64,000 nt of DNA, taken from assembly GCF_014138265.1 (NCBI RefSeq), contig NZ_JACGXL010000002.1:847640-911639 (forward strand), written 5' to 3'. Positions within the stretch are counted from its first letter, which is position 1. Each line of letters begins with the position of its first letter. The position numbers and the translations under genes are program-made. Positions 55,058 through 64,000 of this stretch are shown here, piece by piece. This DNA comes from Dokdonella fugitiva. Lineage in GTDB: Bacteria; Pseudomonadota; Gammaproteobacteria; Xanthomonadales; Rhodanobacteraceae. The notes beneath the pieces were generated by a model, which saw only the letters and a list, made by a program, of their open reading frames with translations, did no database searches and was not told the origin of the DNA.

Positions 55058-55606
55058 TCAGAACGCCGGTTTCTGCGCCGACGACTCGTAGCGCTCGACG
55101 CCGGCGTTGATTTCGGCCTTCGCCGCGGCCGCGTCGGCCCAGCCTTCGAGCTTGACCCACTTGCCCTTCTCGAGATCCTTGTAGTGCTCGAAGAAGTGGC
55201 CGATGCGCTCGAGCCAGTGGCCGGACACCTGGCCGATGTCGGCGATGTGCCCGTAGCCGGCGAAGATCTTCGCGTGCGGCACGACGACGAGCTTCTCGTC
55301 GGCGCCGGCCTCGTCGGTCATGCGCAGCATGCCGACCGGGCGGCAGCGGATCACCGAGCCCGGCACGAGCGGCAGCGGCAGGATCACGAGCGCATCGAGC
55401 GGATCGCCGTCGCCGCCGAGCGTGTGCGGCACGTAGCCGTAGTTGCACGGGTAGCGCATCGGCGTCGACAGCACGCGGTCGACGAAGATCGCGCCGGAGG
55501 CCTTGTCGACCTCGTACTTGACCGGCTCCGCGTCCTTCGGAATCTCGATGATGACGTTGATCTCGTCGGGCACCTTGGCACCGGCGGGGACGCGCTCCAA
55601 ACCCAT
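55058..55606 (-). CDS. ppa: Inorganic pyrophosphatase
   Basis: Hydrolyses pyrophosphate, pulling biosynthetic reactions forward. 182 residues with DINVIIEIP-like EINVIIEIPKDAEPVKYEVD, the signature GGDGDPLDALVI, and KIFAGYGHIADIGQV. The ATG at 55606 follows AAGGAG. Its leader (minus strand) contains a stem GCGCGCC/GGCGCGC (55633-55652) and, further up, TATCCT at about 55680, a possible -10. Confidence 0.95.
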   Translation of the reverse strand: MGLERVPAGAKVPDEINVIIEIPKDAEPVKYEVDKASGAIFVDRVLSTPMRYPCNYGYVPHTLGGDGDPLDALVILPLPLVPGSVIRCRPVGMLRMTDEAGADEKLVVVPHAKIFAGYGHIADIGQVSGHWLERIGHFFEHYKDLEKGKWVKLEGWADAAAAKAEINAGVERYESSAQKPAF

Positions 55607-55843
55607 GACTGACTCCTTGGCGTATTCGAATGGCGCGCCGCTGAAGGCGCGCGGCGGGGTCGCGCCCGCGCGGCGCGAAGGATACGGCAAAGTCTGCGGC
55701 GGTGCAGCAAAAGGCGGCGTGGCGCGGTGCCGCGGGAGCGTGCATCGCTGCCTTGACGGTTCGAGCATCGCGACCGTGCTCTTACAGGGGGTGGTGCACT
55801 CCTGCGACCCGCCCGCATGCGTTGCCGCGACTCCGTCCGGCCT
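55607..55843. other. Intergenic, ppa leader and downstream of thioredoxin gene
   Basis: No gene. It holds the ppa leader hairpin (55633-55652) and a probable ppa -10 (TATCCT on the minus strand, near 55680). I see no repeat or RNA gene in the rest. Confidence 0.4.
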
Positions 55844-57136
55844 TCAGGAGGCGAGCTCGGCCTTGAGCTTGGCGACCTGCTCGGGGAACCACTGCCCGTT
55901 CTGTTCGAGCACGTCGGCGACCACCTGCTTCGCGTCGTCGCCGCGGCCGAGCGCCTTGAGCGCCTTCACGCGGTAGAGCGCGACGCCGAGGCGGTTCTCG
56001 CCGTAGGCCTTCTCCGCGGCCTTCTCGAGCCAAGGCAGCGCTTCGGCGGCGCGCTTGCGTTCGAGCAGGCTGCGCCCGAAGCGGTACGGATAGACGTAGT
56101 CGTCGGGCCACGCGGCGACGAGCTTCGGATACAGCGCGTCCAGCTCGGCATCGCGCTTCGCGCGCGTTAGGTAGACGCGCAGGTTGTCGGCGAGGTTGCG
56201 GTCCCGGGTGTAATCGCCGCCGAGGCGCGTGCGCGCATCGGCAATCGCACGGTCGAGCACGGCCTTCTCGGCCGTGGCGTCGCCGAGCGCGGCGTCGACG
56301 TCGGCGGTCGTCACGACCGCGCTGCGCTGGTCCGCGCACGCAGGCTTCGCGATGTAGACGTCGTGCGCGAGCAACGCCTCGAGCGCGCTGCGCTGCGGCT
56401 TCAGGAGGGCGATGCGCGTGGCCTTCGCTTGCTTCTCGCTTGCTTCGAGCAGGGCGTCGACGACGTAGGGTCGATCGCAGCCGATGTCGCCCGCGAGCAC
56501 GCGCTGCGCGGCGGCGATGGTCGCCGCGGGATCTTCCTGCGCGCGCGCCAGGGCGAGCGCGAGGCGGTCGCGCTGCAAGGTCACGGCCTTGTCCTTGTCC
56601 GCCTTCGCGCGCACGTCGGCCGGCAATGTCGCGTACCACGCGAGCCCGTCCTTGCCTGCGTCGCGCGCCTGGTAGGCGCCGAGCACGGTCGCGACCGCGT
56701 CGATCGAACCGCCGGCTGCCTTGCGCTGGAGCTCGTCGAGCGTGCTCGCGCCCGCGATGATGCGCTCGACCATCGGATAGAACTTCGCGCGCGGCTGCTC
56801 GGCGAGGATGCGGCCGAGTTCGGCGCCGTTCTCGTCGAGCACGACGTAGGCCGGCAGCGCCTTGATCTCGAGCTTCTTCATCCACGCCGCACCGTCGGGC
56901 GAATCGGCGTCGACCGCGGCGACGACGGTCCTGCGGCCGAGCGCATCCCACTCGGCGCCGTTGAGCACGTGCGTCGCCATGAAGTAGCAGGAGTAGCACC
57001 ACGGTGCGCTGAAATCGAGGAGCAGCGGCTGGTGCGCGAGCTTGGCCTGCGCGAGCGCGGCGTCGACGCTCGCCGGTTCGGCTGCGTGCAGCGCGCCCGA
57101 CAGCACGAGCGCGAGCAACAGCGGCGCGCGCTTCAC
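55844..57136 (-). CDS. Exported thioredoxin-fold protein with helical repeat C-terminus
   Basis: A 430-residue protein with a signal peptide (1-19, APLLLALVLSGALHAA), a thioredoxin-like domain (about 25-135) with active-site CYSC (Cys47, Cys50) in DFSAPWCYSCYF, and a C-terminal helical, TPR-like region (about 330-425: YRFGRSLLERKRAAEALPWL, ALYRVKALKALGRGDDAKQV). Role: periplasmic disulfide exchange or reduction, perhaps chaperone-like. The GTG at 57136 overlaps the S9 peptidase stop in a GTGA, and GGAGG lies upstream, so the two are coupled. Confidence 0.82.
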   Translation of the reverse strand: MKRAPLLLALVLSGALHAAEPASVDAALAQAKLAHQPLLLDFSAPWCYSCYFMATHVLNGAEWDALGRRTVVAAVDADSPDGAAWMKKLEIKALPAYVVLDENGAELGRILAEQPRAKFYPMVERIIAGASTLDELQRKAAGGSIDAVATVLGAYQARDAGKDGLAWYATLPADVRAKADKDKAVTLQRDRLALALARAQEDPAATIAAAQRVLAGDIGCDRPYVVDALLEASEKQAKATRIALLKPQRSALEALLAHDVYIAKPACADQRSAVVTTADVDAALGDATAEKAVLDRAIADARTRLGGDYTRDRNLADNLRVYLTRAKRDAELDALYPKLVAAWPDDYVYPYRFGRSLLERKRAAEALPWLEKAAEKAYGENRLGVALYRVKALKALGRGDDAKQVVADVLEQNGQWFPEQVAKLKAELAS

Positions 57137-59274
57137 GGCGCCTCCTTCGGCGCCAGCTGCTGCCAGAGGAAGCCGTAGGCGAGCGCGTGCATGAACGCGG
57201 ACTGCTGGTTGTCCGCGGCGGCGCCGTGGCCGCCTTCGGTGTTCTCGTAGAACCACGCGTTGGAGTAGCCGAACTCGCGCATGCGCGCGGCCATCTTGCG
57301 CGCCTGCACCGGCCCGACGCGGTCGTCGCTCGTCGCGGTGTAGAACAGCACGGGCGGATAATCCTTGCCCGCGGCGAGATTCTGGTACGGCGAGAACGTC
57401 TTGATGAACGCCCATTCCTCGGGCTTGTCGGGGTCGCCGTACTCGGCGATCCACGACGCGCCCGCGGACAGGTGGGTGTAGCGCTTCATGTCGAGCAGAG
57501 GCACCTCGCAGACGATCGCGCCGAACAGCTGCGGGTAACCGGTGAGCATGTTGCCCATGAGCAGACCGCCGTTGCTGCCGCCTTCGGCACCGAGGTGGCG
57601 GCGCGAGGTGATGCCGCGATTGACGAGATCCTCCGCGACCGCGGCGAAATCCTCGTAGGCGCGCGGGCGGTTCGCCTTCAGCGCGGCTTCGTGCCAGCGC
57701 GGGCCGTACTCGCCGCCGCCACGGATGTTGGCGACCGCGAACGCGCCGCCGCGCTCGAGCCACGAACGGCCGACGCTGCCGCTGTATACGGGGGTCAGCG
57801 AGACCTCGAAGCCACCGTAGCCGTACAGCAGGGTCGGCGTGCTGCCGTCGGCCTTGAGGTCCTTGCGCGCGACGACGAAGTACGGGACGCGCGTGCCGTC
57901 CTTCGAGGTCGCGAAGTACTGGTGCGCGTCCATGCCCTTCGCGTCGAAGAACGACGGTGCGTGCTTGAGCGGCGCCGCGTCGGCGTTGCCGAGCGCGCCG
58001 TAGTAGAGCGTGGTCGGCGCGAGGAACCCGCTCACGCTGAGGAAGTACGCGTCGCCCGCGTCGGCGTCGATGCCGTGCGCCTCGATCGTCGACAGCGCCG
58101 GCGCGCCACCGAGCTTCTCGCGGCGCCACTCGCCGGTGCGCGGCGTGAGCACCTCGAGGCGGCTGACGACGTCGTCGAGGATGTTCAGGATGAGGTGGTT
58201 GCGCGTCCACGAATAGGCCGACAGCGAGGTCGTGTCGGTCGGCTTGAACAGCACGACGAGCTTGCGCTTGCCGGCCTTGTCCTGGTTGGCGAGGAAGTCG
58301 TCGAACTTCGCCGCGAGCAGCGCGCCCTGCGGGTAGGTCGTGCCGTCGAGCGTCCACGCGTCGCGCAGCTGCACGAGCAGCCATTCGCGGTGCGCATCGA
58401 CGGTCGCGTCGGGCGGCACCTCGAGCTTGACGAGCTTGCCGTCCTTGCGCCGCACGAACGTCTCGCTCGTGTAGAAATCGATCGCGCGCGTGACGAAGTC
58501 GCGTTCGAAGCCGGGCGTGAGGTCGCGCGACGCGGAAATCGCCAAATCGTCGTCCTTGCCTTCGTAGACGAGCGTCGCCGCGGCGAGCGGCGTGCCTCGC
58601 TTCCACTCCTTGACGATGCGTGGGTAACTCGACTTGGTCATCGTGCCCGGGCCGAAGTCGGTCGCGACGTAGATGCGGTCCTTGTCGATCCACGCGACGT
58701 CCGACTTCGCTTCGGCCAGTTCGAAGCCGCCCTTGACGAACGTACGGTCGACGAGGTCGAACTCACGCACGACATTCGCGTCGCCGCCGCCCGGCGACAG
58801 TGCGACGAGGCAGCGCCGGTTCGCCGGGCGCAGGCAGAACGCGCCCTGCCAGACCCAGTGCTTGTCCTCGGCCTTCGCGAGCGCGTCGAGGTCGATCACG
58901 GTTTCCCAGCGCGGCTTGTCCTTGCGGTATTGCTGCAGGGTCGTGCGCCGCCACAGGCCGCGCGGGTGGTCCTTGTCCTTCCAGAAGTTGTAGTAGCGGT
59001 CGCCGATCTTCGTGACTGCGGGGATCTTCGCGTCCGAATCGAGCACTTCGAGGATGCGCGAGCGCGTGCGTTCGAACTCCGGCGTCGAGGCGAACGCCTG
59101 CTTCGTCTCCGCGTTGCGTTGCTCGACCCATTCCAGCGGCTTGGCGCCGTGGACGTCCTCGAGCCAGAGATAGGGGTCTTCGACCTGGGGAGCGGCGGGG
59201 CGTTGCGGGGCGGTCATGCAGCCGGTTCCGAGCAGCAGCAGGGAGAGGGTGGCGAGACGCGGGAGCAGGTGCAT
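57133..59274 (-). CDS. S9 family prolyl oligopeptidase
   Basis: Serine peptidase that cuts short peptides after proline. 713 residues: an N-terminal hydrophobic signal (LPRLATLSLLLLGTGCMTAP; a possible but imperfect lipobox), a seven-bladed propeller domain, and the catalytic alpha/beta-hydrolase domain. The nucleophile Ser (about residue 567) is in GGSNGGLLMGNML; the Asp and His lie in TATSDDRVGPVQ and GGHGAAADNQ. Family tags YGYGGFEVSLTPVYS and ANIRGGGEYGPRWHEA are present. Translationally coupled to the thioredoxin gene. Probably exported to the periplasm. Confidence 0.93.
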   Translation of the reverse strand: MHLLPRLATLSLLLLGTGCMTAPQRPAAPQVEDPYLWLEDVHGAKPLEWVEQRNAETKQAFASTPEFERTRSRILEVLDSDAKIPAVTKIGDRYYNFWKDKDHPRGLWRRTTLQQYRKDKPRWETVIDLDALAKAEDKHWVWQGAFCLRPANRRCLVALSPGGGDANVVREFDLVDRTFVKGGFELAEAKSDVAWIDKDRIYVATDFGPGTMTKSSYPRIVKEWKRGTPLAAATLVYEGKDDDLAISASRDLTPGFERDFVTRAIDFYTSETFVRRKDGKLVKLEVPPDATVDAHREWLLVQLRDAWTLDGTTYPQGALLAAKFDDFLANQDKAGKRKLVVLFKPTDTTSLSAYSWTRNHLILNILDDVVSRLEVLTPRTGEWRREKLGGAPALSTIEAHGIDADAGDAYFLSVSGFLAPTTLYYGALGNADAAPLKHAPSFFDAKGMDAHQYFATSKDGTRVPYFVVARKDLKADGSTPTLLYGYGGFEVSLTPVYSGSVGRSWLERGGAFAVANIRGGGEYGPRWHEAALKANRPRAYEDFAAVAEDLVNRGITSRRHLGAEGGSNGGLLMGNMLTGYPQLFGAIVCEVPLLDMKRYTHLSAGASWIAEYGDPDKPEEWAFIKTFSPYQNLAAGKDYPPVLFYTATSDDRVGPVQARKMAARMREFGYSNAWFYENTEGGHGAAADNQQSAFMHALAYGFLWQQLAPKEAP

Positions 59275-59512
59275 GGACCGGTACCGTTCGTCGAAAAATC
59301 CATCGTGCGCAAAGCTGAACGCGATTGTCCAGTGCGAAGCGGCCGTCTGCCGGAACCGGTCACGTTTCGGCTGCCCAGGCCCTGCCGCGAGACTTGGAAT
59401 AGAGGGGTGCTGCAGATCGGCCCGAAGGATGATAGGCTGGCCCGGCAGTACCGGGTGCGACTACGCCTATCGGCCGAGTCCGCGGGTGATGCCATCTAAC
59501 AGGGGAAAACTC
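59275..59512. other. Intergenic region between divergent genes
   Basis: No coding frame. It contains the promoters of the divergent S9 peptidase and the repeat protein. A ribosome-binding site AGGGGA lies at about 59501, before the ATG at 59513. I see no strong palindrome in the 238 bases. Confidence 0.4.
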
Positions 59513-62500
59513 ATGTTCCGCACACGTGCGCCCTCCGCGGCGCAGGCGTTCCTATGCGCGTCGGTTCTGTTCGCGGCGACGGCGCTCGCCGCGCCCGGCG
59601 AAGCGAGCGACATCTCCGGCGTGCGCGTGCCGACCACGTCCGGCGTCACGCACACCTCGGCCGATCTCATGCAGCTCGAGGCGTCGCGACCGCCGCGCCG
59701 CGGCCCGCGCCCCGAGCATGAACTCGAAGGTCCTGAGCGTGACGACCTGCTGCCGAATCCGGCCGCACCCGCGATATCGCGCTACCCCTCGACCTCGACC
59801 AGCGGCCCCGACCGCGGCCCGCGCGCGATCCACACGCCGTCGACGTCGTTCGACGGCGCCACGCTGACCGACACCGGCGCCTTCCCGCCCGACTCGATGG
59901 GCACGGTGGGCCCGTCGCAGTACGTCGTCGCGGTCAACGGCCGCATCCGCTCCTTCACCAAGGCCGGCGTCGCCGACGGCGTGCTCAACCTCGACACCGA
60001 CGCGTTCTTCGCCTCGGTGATGACGCCGGTCGGCGGTTCGGTCGTGCTCAACTTCACGAGCGACCCGCAAGTGCGCTACGACCGCTTCAGCGCACGCTGG
60101 TTCCTCAGCATCATCGACGTGCCCTGCACGAACGCGACCTGCACCGCGACCGCGGCGAACCGCTGGCTGCTCGCGGTCAGCGACGCGGCGAGCAACGGCG
60201 TGATCAGCGGGTCGACGGTGTGGACGTTCTTCTTCGTCACGACCGACCCGGGCACGAACTTCTGCGACTACCCGTCGCTCGGCATCGACGTCAACGCGCT
60301 GTACTTCGGCTGCAACATGTTCTCGAGCGCGGGCAGCTTCGTCGGCACGAACGCGTACGTCGTGCAGAAGGCGTCGGCGATCGGCGCCGGTCCGCTGGTC
60401 GTCACGAGCTTCCCGAACGTCGGTACCGGAACCGGCGGCCCCTACGCGCCGCGCGGCGTCGACAACTTCGACGCGACCGCGACCGAAGGCTATTTCGTCG
60501 GCGTCGACACCGCGGTGTTCAGCCGCCTGGTGTTCCGCCGCGTGACCAATCCCGGCAGCGCGACGCCGACCATCTCGGCGAACATCAACCTCACCGTGCC
60601 GACGACCGGCGCGACGAATCCGGTCGAGCACGCTGGCAACACCGGCGGCAACAATGGCCGCCTCGACTCGCTCGACGATCGTCTCTACGCGGCGATGATC
60701 CGCAACGGCCACCTGTGGACCACGCACAACCTCCGCGTCAGCACGACCGGCGTCGCGAGCACGGCGACGACGGCGCGCAAGGCGGCGCGCTGGTACGACA
60801 TCCAGAACCTCACGACGACGCCGACGCTGGTGCAGTCGGGCACCGTGTACGACAACGCGGCGACGCTCGCGGCGGCGCTGCAGTACTGGATCCCGTCGAT
60901 CACCGCGACCGGCCAGGGCCATGCCGTGATCGGTTTCAGCCTCGCCGGTACGCCGTCCGGCGCGACGCCCGCGTATGCGGGTCGCCTCGCCGGCGATACG
61001 CTCGGCGTCATGACCGGGCCGCCGACCGCGGCCGCCGTGCAGTACGGCCTCACCTCCGCCAACTACAACCCTCCATCGGATCCGGGCGGTACGTCCGGCC
61101 GCCGCTGGGGTGACTATTCGTTCACGGTCGTCGACCCGCTCGACGACATGAGCGTCTGGACGATCCAGGAATACAACCAGGCACTCAACAGCTACGCGGT
61201 GCGTATCGGCAAGCTGCTCGCGCCGCCGCCGGCGACGCCGACCTGCTCGGGTTCGCCGATCTCGTTCGCGGGGGGCACCGGCAACGTCACGATCAATGCG
61301 ACGTCGAGCGGCGGCTCGGGTTTCTACGATCCGGGTGCGAACCTGCCCGCGCCGGCGCGCCCGTTCAGCCACATCGCGGCGACGGTCACCAATGCGACCG
61401 TCAACAGCGTCACCTACAACTCGCCGACGCAGGTCGTGCTCAACATCACCGCGAACACCGCGGGCCTGCAGAACGTCACGATCACCAATCCCGATGGCCA
61501 GCAGGTCACGGCGAATGGCTGCATCAATGTCTCGGCCGTCACGCACACGGTCACGCCGAGCGTCTCGGGCGGCAACGGCACGATCAGCCCGTCGACGCCG
61601 CAGACGGTCAACCACGGCGCGACGACCGCGTTCACGCTGACACCGAACGCGGGCTACCACATCGTGACGCCGGTCGGCGGCACCTGCGGCGGCAGCCTCG
61701 CGGGCAACACCTACACGACGAACGCGGTCAACGCCGACTGCACGGTGATCGCGAGCTTCGCGATCAACACCTACACGGTCACGCCGAGCGTGAGCGGCGG
61801 CAACGGCACGATCAGCCCGTCGACGCCGCAGACGGTCAACCACGGTGCGACCAGCGTGTTCACGTTGACGCCCAACGCGGGTTATCACGCGGTGACGCCG
61901 GTCGGCGGCACCTGCGGCGGCAGCCTGGTCGGCAACACCTACACGACCAACGCGGTCACGGCCGACTGCACGGTGATCGCGAGCTTCGCGATCGATACGC
62001 ACGTGGTGACGCCGAGTGTTTCGGGTGGCAACGGCACGATCAGCCCGTCGACGCCGCAGACGGTCAACGACGGGGCGACGACCGCGTTCACGCTGACACC
62101 GAACGCGGGCTATCACATCGTGACGCCGGTCGGCGGCACCTGCGGCGGCAGCCTGGTCGGCAACACCTACACGACCAACGCGGTCACGGCCGACTGCACG
62201 GTCATCGCGAGTTTCGCGATCGACACGCACGTGGTGACGCCGAGTGTTTCGGGTGGCAACGGCACGATCAGCCCGTCGACGCCGCAGACGGTCAACGACG
62301 GCGCGACGATCGCGTTCACGCTGACGCCGAACGCGGGTTACTCCATCGTCACGCCGGGCGGCACCTGCGGCGGCACGCTCGTCGGCAACACCTACACGAC
62401 GAATGCGGTCACCGCGGACTGTACGGTCATCGCTTCGTTCGCGCAGGTCACCCACGTGGTGGCGCCCAGCGTGTCGGGTGGCAACGGCACGATCAGTCCG

Positions 62501-64000
62501 TCGACGCCGCAAACGGTGAACGACGGCGCGACGATCGCGTTCACGCTGACGCCGAACGTGGGCTACCACATCGTGACGCCGGTCGGCGGCACCTGCGGTG
62601 GCGCGCTCGTCGGCAACACCTACACGACGAGCGCGGTCACGGCCGACTGCACGGTGATCGCGAGCTTCGCGATCAACACCTACACGGTGACGCCGAGCGT
62701 GTCGGGCGGCAACGGCACGATCAGCCCGTCGACGCCGCAGACGGTGAACCACGGCGCGACGACGAGCTTCACGCTGACGCCGAACGCGAACTTCCACGTC
62801 GCGAACGTCGCGGGCACGTGCGGCGGCAACCTCGTCGGCAACACGTACACGACGAACGCGGTCACGGCCGACTGCACGGTGATCGCGAGCTTCGCGATCG
62901 ACACGCACGTGGTCACGCCGAGCGTGAGTGGTGGCAACGGCGCGATCGCGCCGTCGACGCCGCAGACGGTGAACCACGGTGCGACGACGAGCTTTACGCT
63001 CACGCCGAACGCGAACTACCACATCGGCAGCGTGACCGGCACGTGCGGCGGCAACCTCGCCGGCAACGTCTACACGACGAACGCCGTCACGGCCGACTGC
63101 ACGGTGATCGCGAGCTTCGCGATCGACACGCATGTGGTGTCGCCGAGCGTCTCGGGCGGCAACGGCGCGATCGCGCCGTCGACGCCGCAGACGGTGAACC
63201 ACGGCGCGACGACGAGCTTCACGCTGACGCCGAACGCGAACTACCACGTCGCGAGCGTGACGGGTACGTGCGGCGGCAACCTCGCCGGCAACACGTACAC
63301 GACGAACGCGGTCACGGCCGACTGCACGGTGATCGCCAGCTTCGCGATCGACACGCACGTGGTCACCCCGAGCGTGAGCGGTGGCAACGGCGCGATCGCG
63401 CCGTCGACACCGCAGACGGTCAACCACGGCGCGACGACGAGCTTCACGCTGACGCCGGCTGCGAACTACCACATCGGCACGGTCGCCGGGACGTGCGGCG
63501 GCTCGCTCGCGGGCAACGTCTACACGACGAACGCGGTCAACGCCGATTGCACGGTCATCGCGAGCTTCGCGATCGACACGCACACCGTGACGCCGAGCGT
63601 CTCCGGTGGCAACGGCGCGATCGCGCCGTCGACGCCGCAGACGGTGAACCATGGCGCGACGACGAGCTTTACGCTGACGCCGGCCGCGAACTACCACATC
63701 GGTACCGTCGCCGGCACGTGCGGCGGCTCGCTCGCAGGCAACGTCTACACGACGAACGCGGTCAACGCTGATTGCACGGTCATCGCGAGCTTCGCGATCG
63801 ACACGCACGTGGTGACGCCGAGCGTCTCCGGCGGCAACGGCGCGATCGCGCCGTCGACGCCGCAGACGGTCAACCACGGCGCGACGACGAGCTTCACGCT
63901 GACCCCGGCCGCGAACTACCACATCGGTACCGTCGCCGGCACGTGCGGCGGCTCGCTCGCAGGCAACGTCTACACGACGAACGCGGTCAACGCTGATTGC
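59513..64000 (+). CDS. Large secreted protein with at least eleven InlB-B-like repeats, 3'-truncated
   Basis: Open from the ATG at 59513 (AGGGGA upstream) to the window end, at least 1496 residues. Residues 1-27 form a signal peptide (FLCASVLFAATALAAPG). Residues about 28-590 are a beta-rich domain of unknown family (SMGTVGPSQYVVAVNG, SDPQVRYDRFSARWFLSI). About 590-680 is an Ig/IPT-like module. From residue 680 on come tandem repeats of 75-76 residues like the divergent InlB-B/bacterial repeat (PF18998), with GGNGTISPSTPQTVNHGAT, FTLTPNAGYH, GGTCGG and ADCTVIASFAI. Each repeat has two Cys, probably a disulfide. Likely a surface adhesin or matrix protein; the C-terminus is outside the window. 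Confidence 0.88.
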   Translation, partial: MFRTRAPSAAQAFLCASVLFAATALAAPGEASDISGVRVPTTSGVTHTSADLMQLEASRPPRRGPRPEHELEGPERDDLLPNPAAPAISRYPSTSTSGPDRGPRAIHTPSTSFDGATLTDTGAFPPDSMGTVGPSQYVVAVNGRIRSFTKAGVADGVLNLDTDAFFASVMTPVGGSVVLNFTSDPQVRYDRFSARWFLSIIDVPCTNATCTATAANRWLLAVSDAASNGVISGSTVWTFFFVTTDPGTNFCDYPSLGIDVNALYFGCNMFSSAGSFVGTNAYVVQKASAIGAGPLVVTSFPNVGTGTGGPYAPRGVDNFDATATEGYFVGVDTAVFSRLVFRRVTNPGSATPTISANINLTVPTTGATNPVEHAGNTGGNNGRLDSLDDRLYAAMIRNGHLWTTHNLRVSTTGVASTATTARKAARWYDIQNLTTTPTLVQSGTVYDNAATLAAALQYWIPSITATGQGHAVIGFSLAGTPSGATPAYAGRLAGDTLGVMTGPPTAAAVQYGLTSANYNPPSDPGGTSGRRWGDYSFTVVDPLDDMSVWTIQEYNQALNSYAVRIGKLLAPPPATPTCSGSPISFAGGTGNVTINATSSGGSGFYDPGANLPAPARPFSHIAATVTNATVNSVTYNSPTQVVLNITANTAGLQNVTITNPDGQQVTANGCINVSAVTHTVTPSVSGGNGTISPSTPQTVNHGATTAFTLTPNAGYHIVTPVGGTCGGSLAGNTYTTNAVNADCTVIASFAINTYTVTPSVSGGNGTISPSTPQTVNHGATSVFTLTPNAGYHAVTPVGGTCGGSLVGNTYTTNAVTADCTVIASFAIDTHVVTPSVSGGNGTISPSTPQTVNDGATTAFTLTPNAGYHIVTPVGGTCGGSLVGNTYTTNAVTADCTVIASFAIDTHVVTPSVSGGNGTISPSTPQTVNDGATIAFTLTPNAGYSIVTPGGTCGGTLVGNTYTTNAVTADCTVIASFAQVTHVVAPSVSGGNGTISPSTPQTVNDGATIAFTLTPNVGYHIVTPVGGTCGGALVGNTYTTSAVTADCTVIASFAINTYTVTPSVSGGNGTISPSTPQTVNHGATTSFTLTPNANFHVANVAGTCGGNLVGNTYTTNAVTADCTVIASFAIDTHVVTPSVSGGNGAIAPSTPQTVNHGATTSFTLTPNANYHIGSVTGTCGGNLAGNVYTTNAVTADCTVIASFAIDTHVVSPSVSGGNGAIAPSTPQTVNHGATTSFTLTPNANYHVASVTGTCGGNLAGNTYTTNAVTADCTVIASFAIDTHVVTPSVSGGNGAIAPSTPQTVNHGATTSFTLTPAANYHIGTVAGTCGGSLAGNVYTTNAVNADCTVIASFAIDTHTVTPSVSGGNGAIAPSTPQTVNHGATTSFTLTPAANYHIGTVAGTCGGSLAGNVYTTNAVNADCTVIASFAIDTHVVTPSVSGGNGAIAPSTPQTVNHGATTSFTLTPAANYHIGTVAGTCGGSLAGNVYTTNAVNADC
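61550..64000 (+). repeat. Tandem coding repeats, 225-228 bp, at least eleven copies
   Basis: Units begin (at the codon before TPSV) at 61550, 61778, 62006, 62234, 62459, 62687, 62912, 63137, 63362, 63587 and 63812. Periods are 228 bp for most early units and 225 bp for the later ones. Units 1-6 encode GNGTISPS; units 7-11 encode GNGAIAPS. Copies are very similar at the base level. The last unit is cut by the window end. Confidence 0.92.

Noticed and set aside
59552-63922. Very long open frame on the minus strand, opposite the repeat protein
   Set aside because: It encodes Arg/Asp/Val-rich low-complexity sequence and is the antisense of the plus-strand repeats. The plus frame has a signal peptide, a ribosome-binding site and a recognisable fold.
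61550-64000. Regular 225-228 bp repeats as a possible CRISPR or satellite array
   Set aside because: The repeats are in frame, translate to a known repeat-domain pattern, and have no spacer-repeat alternation.

Overview
The window is GC-rich (roughly 70 %) chromosomal DNA from a gammaproteobacterium, most likely of the order Lysobacterales (Xanthomonadales). The Rhodanobacteraceae (Dokdonella-like) are my best guess. Signs of this are a Clp-type CRP-like regulator beside speD and coq7, a ZapB-like/ZapA/6S RNA/5-formyl-THF cyclo-ligase block, the gpmI-envC-ctpA order, an orphan gspA-gspB pair, a cydP-cydA-cydB-cydX block, and two secreted proteins ending in the same short F-x-D-G-F-D tail. The organism assignment is inference from gene content. 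There is no rRNA, insertion sequence, prophage or CRISPR array. The region reads as core chromosome with a few secreted or repetitive proteins.

Layout. 1-9.4 kb: a 5'-truncated M1 aminopeptidase, a TPR membrane protein, a possible structured small RNA with its own terminator (about 2640-2822), a secreted VNG-repeat protein, then gpmI, an EnvC-like factor, a CtpA-type protease, a zinc-ribbon membrane protein, signal peptidase I and a DUF3144 protein. 9.4-13.1 kb (minus): DUF1820, rhomboid protease, gspB, gspA. 13.2-16 kb: a secreted PQQ-type sugar dehydrogenase, divergent from gspA across a perfect CRP/Clp operator. 16-21.3 kb: EcsC, DUF5666, YdeI-like, clp, speD, coq7. 21.4-23.8 kb: a GlcF-like Fe-S protein, rplM-rpsI and tRNA-Gln. 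24-28.9 kb (minus): an anchored beta-helix protein, rpiA, a small membrane protein, an EVE protein, fau, 6S RNA, zapA and a zapB-like gene.

28.9-42.4 kb: a 1522-residue two-component-like GGDEF/EAL sensor, ygfB, pepP, an AcvB-family hydrolase, two envelope proteins, and, convergent with them, mprF plus a separate VirJ-type hydrolase. The two hydrolases and MprF suggest a local lysyl-phosphatidylglycerol synthesis and turnover unit. 42.3-49.1 kb: cytochrome bd oxidase (cydP-A-B-X), a YjbR protein, a prolidase, DUF3016 and an FAD monooxygenase. 49.2-55.6 kb: a TPP riboswitch and thiC, a ferritin-like protein, DUF2333, a GT39 glycosyltransferase, a nested inverted repeat and ppa. 55.8-64 kb: a thioredoxin/TPR-like protein translationally coupled to an S9 prolyl oligopeptidase, then a large secreted protein with at least eleven near-identical 75-76-residue repeats that runs off the window end.

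The main themes are envelope maintenance and protein secretion (signal peptidase, GspAB, rhomboid, EnvC, CtpA, MprF/AcvB), second-messenger signalling (Clp and a GGDEF/EAL protein), peptidases for peptide utilisation (M1, PepP, PepQ, S9), and large secreted or anchored proteins.
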